Origin: Deinococcus seoulensis
GTDB taxonomy: Bacteria; Deinococcota; Deinococci; Deinococcales; Deinococcaceae
Reading direction: 5' to 3'
DNA: 50,358 bases
Assembly (NCBI RefSeq): GCF_014648115.1
Contig: NZ_BMQM01000025.1
Coordinates: forward strand, 1 to 50,358
In this document: positions 49,083 through 50,358 of the stretch, piece by piece
How the letters are laid out: every line of letters begins with the position of its first letter
How positions within the stretch are numbered: the first letter of the stretch is position 1
Notes under the pieces: generated by a model
Databases searched by the model: none
Told to the model about the DNA's origin: nothing
Seen by the model: only the letters and a program-made list of their open reading frames with translations
Program-made: the position numbers and the translations under genes

Positions 49083-49628
49083 CTAGCTAATCTTCGATCG
49101 TGAAAACATGTTCGGGACTTCGCATCCCGTTTTATCATCGTTAACCGCGTATGTCTTGACGATAAAATCATCTTTTTCTTGTTTTACGGTCAGAAGTATA
49201 TTCCTATCATCGAAAAGGCCAGCTTTAGCCCATTCAAGCAGAATATCCATATCGCTCTGGGCTCTGTAGTCTTCATTCCCCGCGCTAACGATCCAATTAC
49301 CAACCCATTCTATGCGACCGCCATACAGATGATAGAGCGCCTCGCTCCATCCGAGAATGAATCTTTGATCTATTTTTAGCTCATTGCGGTGCTCGCCTTC
49401 ATACCAATCAGGAATTCCAACGGTGCTCGCCATAACTATCCTCAAGCGATCACCTACGTGATAACCGAAGAGCAGGCCTCCTAATTTTCTTGATGACGAG
49501 AACAGCTGTCTCTGTAAAATTACGGACACATCGCTATATATCTCTACAGAACTCGTGACGTGAGTCTTGTAGCTTGAGTGATCTTTTGACGCTGGGGAGT
49601 TCCATCCGTACCTCTCCGTGACTCTCAT
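49083..49628 (-). CDS. Degenerate JAB/MPN-fold protein
   Basis: 181 residues in AT-rich DNA. LGGLLFGYHVGDRLRIVMAS fits the first strands of JAB/MPN (JAMM) domains, and GGRIEWVGNWIVSAGNEDYR followed by AQSDMD lies exactly where active enzymes carry G-x-W-H-x-H-P...S-x-x-D. Here both metal-binding histidines are replaced (W-I-V-S), while the S-x-x-D is kept. It is therefore likely a non-catalytic relative or a very divergent one. JAB proteins trim ubiquitin-like tags in bacterial conjugation and defence pathways. No E1/E2-like partner is visible. The assignment is by motif geometry and is tentative. Confidence 0.5.
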   Translation of the reverse strand: MRVTERYGWNSPASKDHSSYKTHVTSSVEIYSDVSVILQRQLFSSSRKLGGLLFGYHVGDRLRIVMASTVGIPDWYEGEHRNELKIDQRFILGWSEALYHLYGGRIEWVGNWIVSAGNEDYRAQSDMDILLEWAKAGLFDDRNILLTVKQEKDDFIVKTYAVNDDKTGCEVPNMFSRSKIS

Positions 49629-49905
49629 TCTCTATCTCCAAATAATGAGGCGTGCCCTCGGCTCTGCGTTGCATGTCATGCATGACCTACCCGCGACGTA
49701 CAGCCCATTTCGGATGCCCCAGGCTGGAAGTGGCCTACCGGACCAACGCCGGACGTGGCGGGTGCACCTCGTATGACACAGGCAGACCCGTTGATGTGAA
49801 GTCCATCTGTCCGACTGTACTTCAAGTGATAGTCGATTGCCAGTCAGGCACCTGACCGGATGTCCGGTCAGATGTGGTCGACACGGCCTGAACTGGACCG
49901 TACGC
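49629..49905. other. Intergenic stretch without recognisable gene
   Basis: About 277 bases with no frame of good coding character on either strand. It contains the promoter region of the JAB-like gene (AT-rich to about 49650) and a short inverted pair ACCGGA/TCCGGT near 49855-49868. Confidence 0.45.
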
Positions 49906-50130
49906 TCAGAGCAGGTCCCGCAACTCCACGTTCAATCCGTCTGCGAGGGCCGCCATGTTATCGATGCTGACGTTCCGGATACCACGCTCCACCTGCGCGA
50001 TATACGACCAGTTCAGGTCTGCGCGCTCCGCGAGGTCTTCCAGCGTCAGGTTCAGGGCATGCCGGCGCGCCCGGACGCGCACTCCAAAGGTCTTACGGGC
50101 TTCGCTGGGTGGGCGGCGGCTGGTCGGCAT
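49906..50130 (-). CDS. XRE-family HTH transcriptional regulator
   Basis: 74 residues, a single XRE domain: VRVRARRHALNLTLEDLAER, then ADLNWSYIAQVERGIRNVSI and DNMAALADGLNVELRDLL. Residues from Leu29 to Arg50 form the helix-turn-helix. Such stand-alone regulators control their own gene and a divergent neighbour. The divergent gene at 50209 has been cut by the Tn3 end. The shared gap holds an inverted repeat suited as operator. Confidence 0.88.
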   Translation of the reverse strand: MPTSRRPPSEARKTFGVRVRARRHALNLTLEDLAERADLNWSYIAQVERGIRNVSIDNMAALADGLNVELRDLL

Positions 50131-50159
50131 CCGCTCAGGCTGCCCTGAGCTATCAAAAT

Positions 50160-50176
50160 GTGTACAGTTACTACAC
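50160..50176. promoter_or_regulatory. Operator candidate between the XRE gene and the divergent gene
   Basis: GTGTA-N7-TACAC is an inverted repeat in the AT-rich gap between the divergent starts at 50130 and 50209. Its spacing suits a small XRE dimer. Confidence 0.45.
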
Positions 50177-50208
50177 GTACTATCACCCTAAGTATCGGAG
50201 GTTCTCTC

Positions 50209-50307
50209 ATGACCCGCTCCCTGCTTCAGCGTCTCGCCCTGCTCCCCGCCTTCCTGCTCACGGTCGCCGCCGCCACCCTGCGCGTCCCCTACACGGGGTC
50301 ACGCTAG
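50209..50307 (+). pseudogene. Exported protein gene truncated by the Tn3 end
   Basis: GGAGG precedes ATG 50209. The reading MTRSLLQRLALLPAFLLTVA then AATL is a signal peptide. Only RVPYTGSR follows before a TAG at 50305, inside the transposon repeat that begins at 50295. The gene was cut by the insertion soon after its signal peptide; the rest is outside the window or lost. Confidence 0.75.
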
Positions 50308-50358
50308 AGTTGGAACGAAAATTCCCGCTAAGCGTGCAAGCATGTCAAGTTGACGTTC
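50295..50358. mobile_element. Tn3-family transposon end (inner side leaves window to the right)
   Basis: A 38-bp terminal inverted repeat at 50295-50332 runs from GGGGTCACGC to CCCGCTAAG, very close to the repeat at 27-64 in reverse. The outer GGGG edge is at 50295, so the transposon continues to the right; 26 internal bases are present and they differ from the inner bases at the left end. It interrupts the exported-protein gene at 50209. Confidence 0.85.

Overview
The window is a GC-rich bacterial accessory replicon, most likely a Deinococcus plasmid. The pointers are a Deinococcus-type RepA beside a 13-copy iteron array, two TnpB-only IS200/IS605 elements of the ISDra2 kind, and hairpin-rich small repeats of the kind scattered through Deinococcus genomes. 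The organism call is an inference from gene content; there is no chromosomal marker. Both ends of the window lie just inside a Tn3-family transposon: near-identical 38-bp terminal inverted repeats sit at 27-64 and 50295-50332, with the transposon body pointing out of the window on both sides. The sequence therefore looks like plasmid DNA lying between two transposon ends, or a circle opened inside one copy.

Layout. 0.2-4.2 kb: PD-(D/E)xK-type protein, secreted FG-GAP protein, RES/Xre toxin-antitoxin pair. 4.2-4.7 kb: non-coding mobile repeats. 4.7-6.8 kb: restriction-modification operon (m5C methyltransferase plus BsuBI/PstI-family endonuclease). 7.2-15.2 kb: small membrane proteins, two unknown proteins, a SEFIR-domain protein, a nuclease-like protein with a hydrophobic glycine-rich core, and two secreted proteins. 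15.3-20.3 kb: AcrVA2-like protein lacking a clear start, small plasmid genes, UvrD-like helicase. 20.3-22.2 kb: first replication module (13 iterons, AT-rich segment, repA). 22.3-30.7 kb: NYN-domain protein, TrxB-like flavoprotein, then an array of small plasmid genes with several related copies, three of them broken by insertions. 30.8-32.7 kb: second TnpB element splitting a DNA methyltransferase gene.

32.7-38.1 kb: second replication module and addiction cassette, namely an HTH antitoxin/PIN toxin pair, a probable replication initiator, three 23-bp iterons with an AT-rich segment, and a primase-polymerase/helicase fusion ending in a clear terminator. 38.4-42 kb: island with a SLATT-like membrane protein and a DUF4365-TPR protein. 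42.1-45.6 kb: parAB partition operon, tyrosine recombinase and zinc metallopeptidase. 45.6-47.1 kb: nested insertions (IS3 relic, a 107-bp MITE broken by an IS1595-family element, another MITE copy inside a third element). 47.1-50.3 kb: small genes, a degenerate JAB/MPN protein, an XRE regulator, and a gene cut off by the right-hand Tn3 end.

How it works together: two replication origins, one partition locus, one site-specific recombinase and two toxin-antitoxin modules keep the molecule in the cell and suggest fusion of two plasmids. The restriction system, SEFIR protein, DUF4365-TPR protein and possibly the nuclease-like membrane protein form a defence-related cargo. AT-rich inserts near 7.4-7.8, 26.8-27.3, 33.5-34.3, 39.7-42, 44.9-45.6 and 49.1-49.6 kb mark separately acquired genes.
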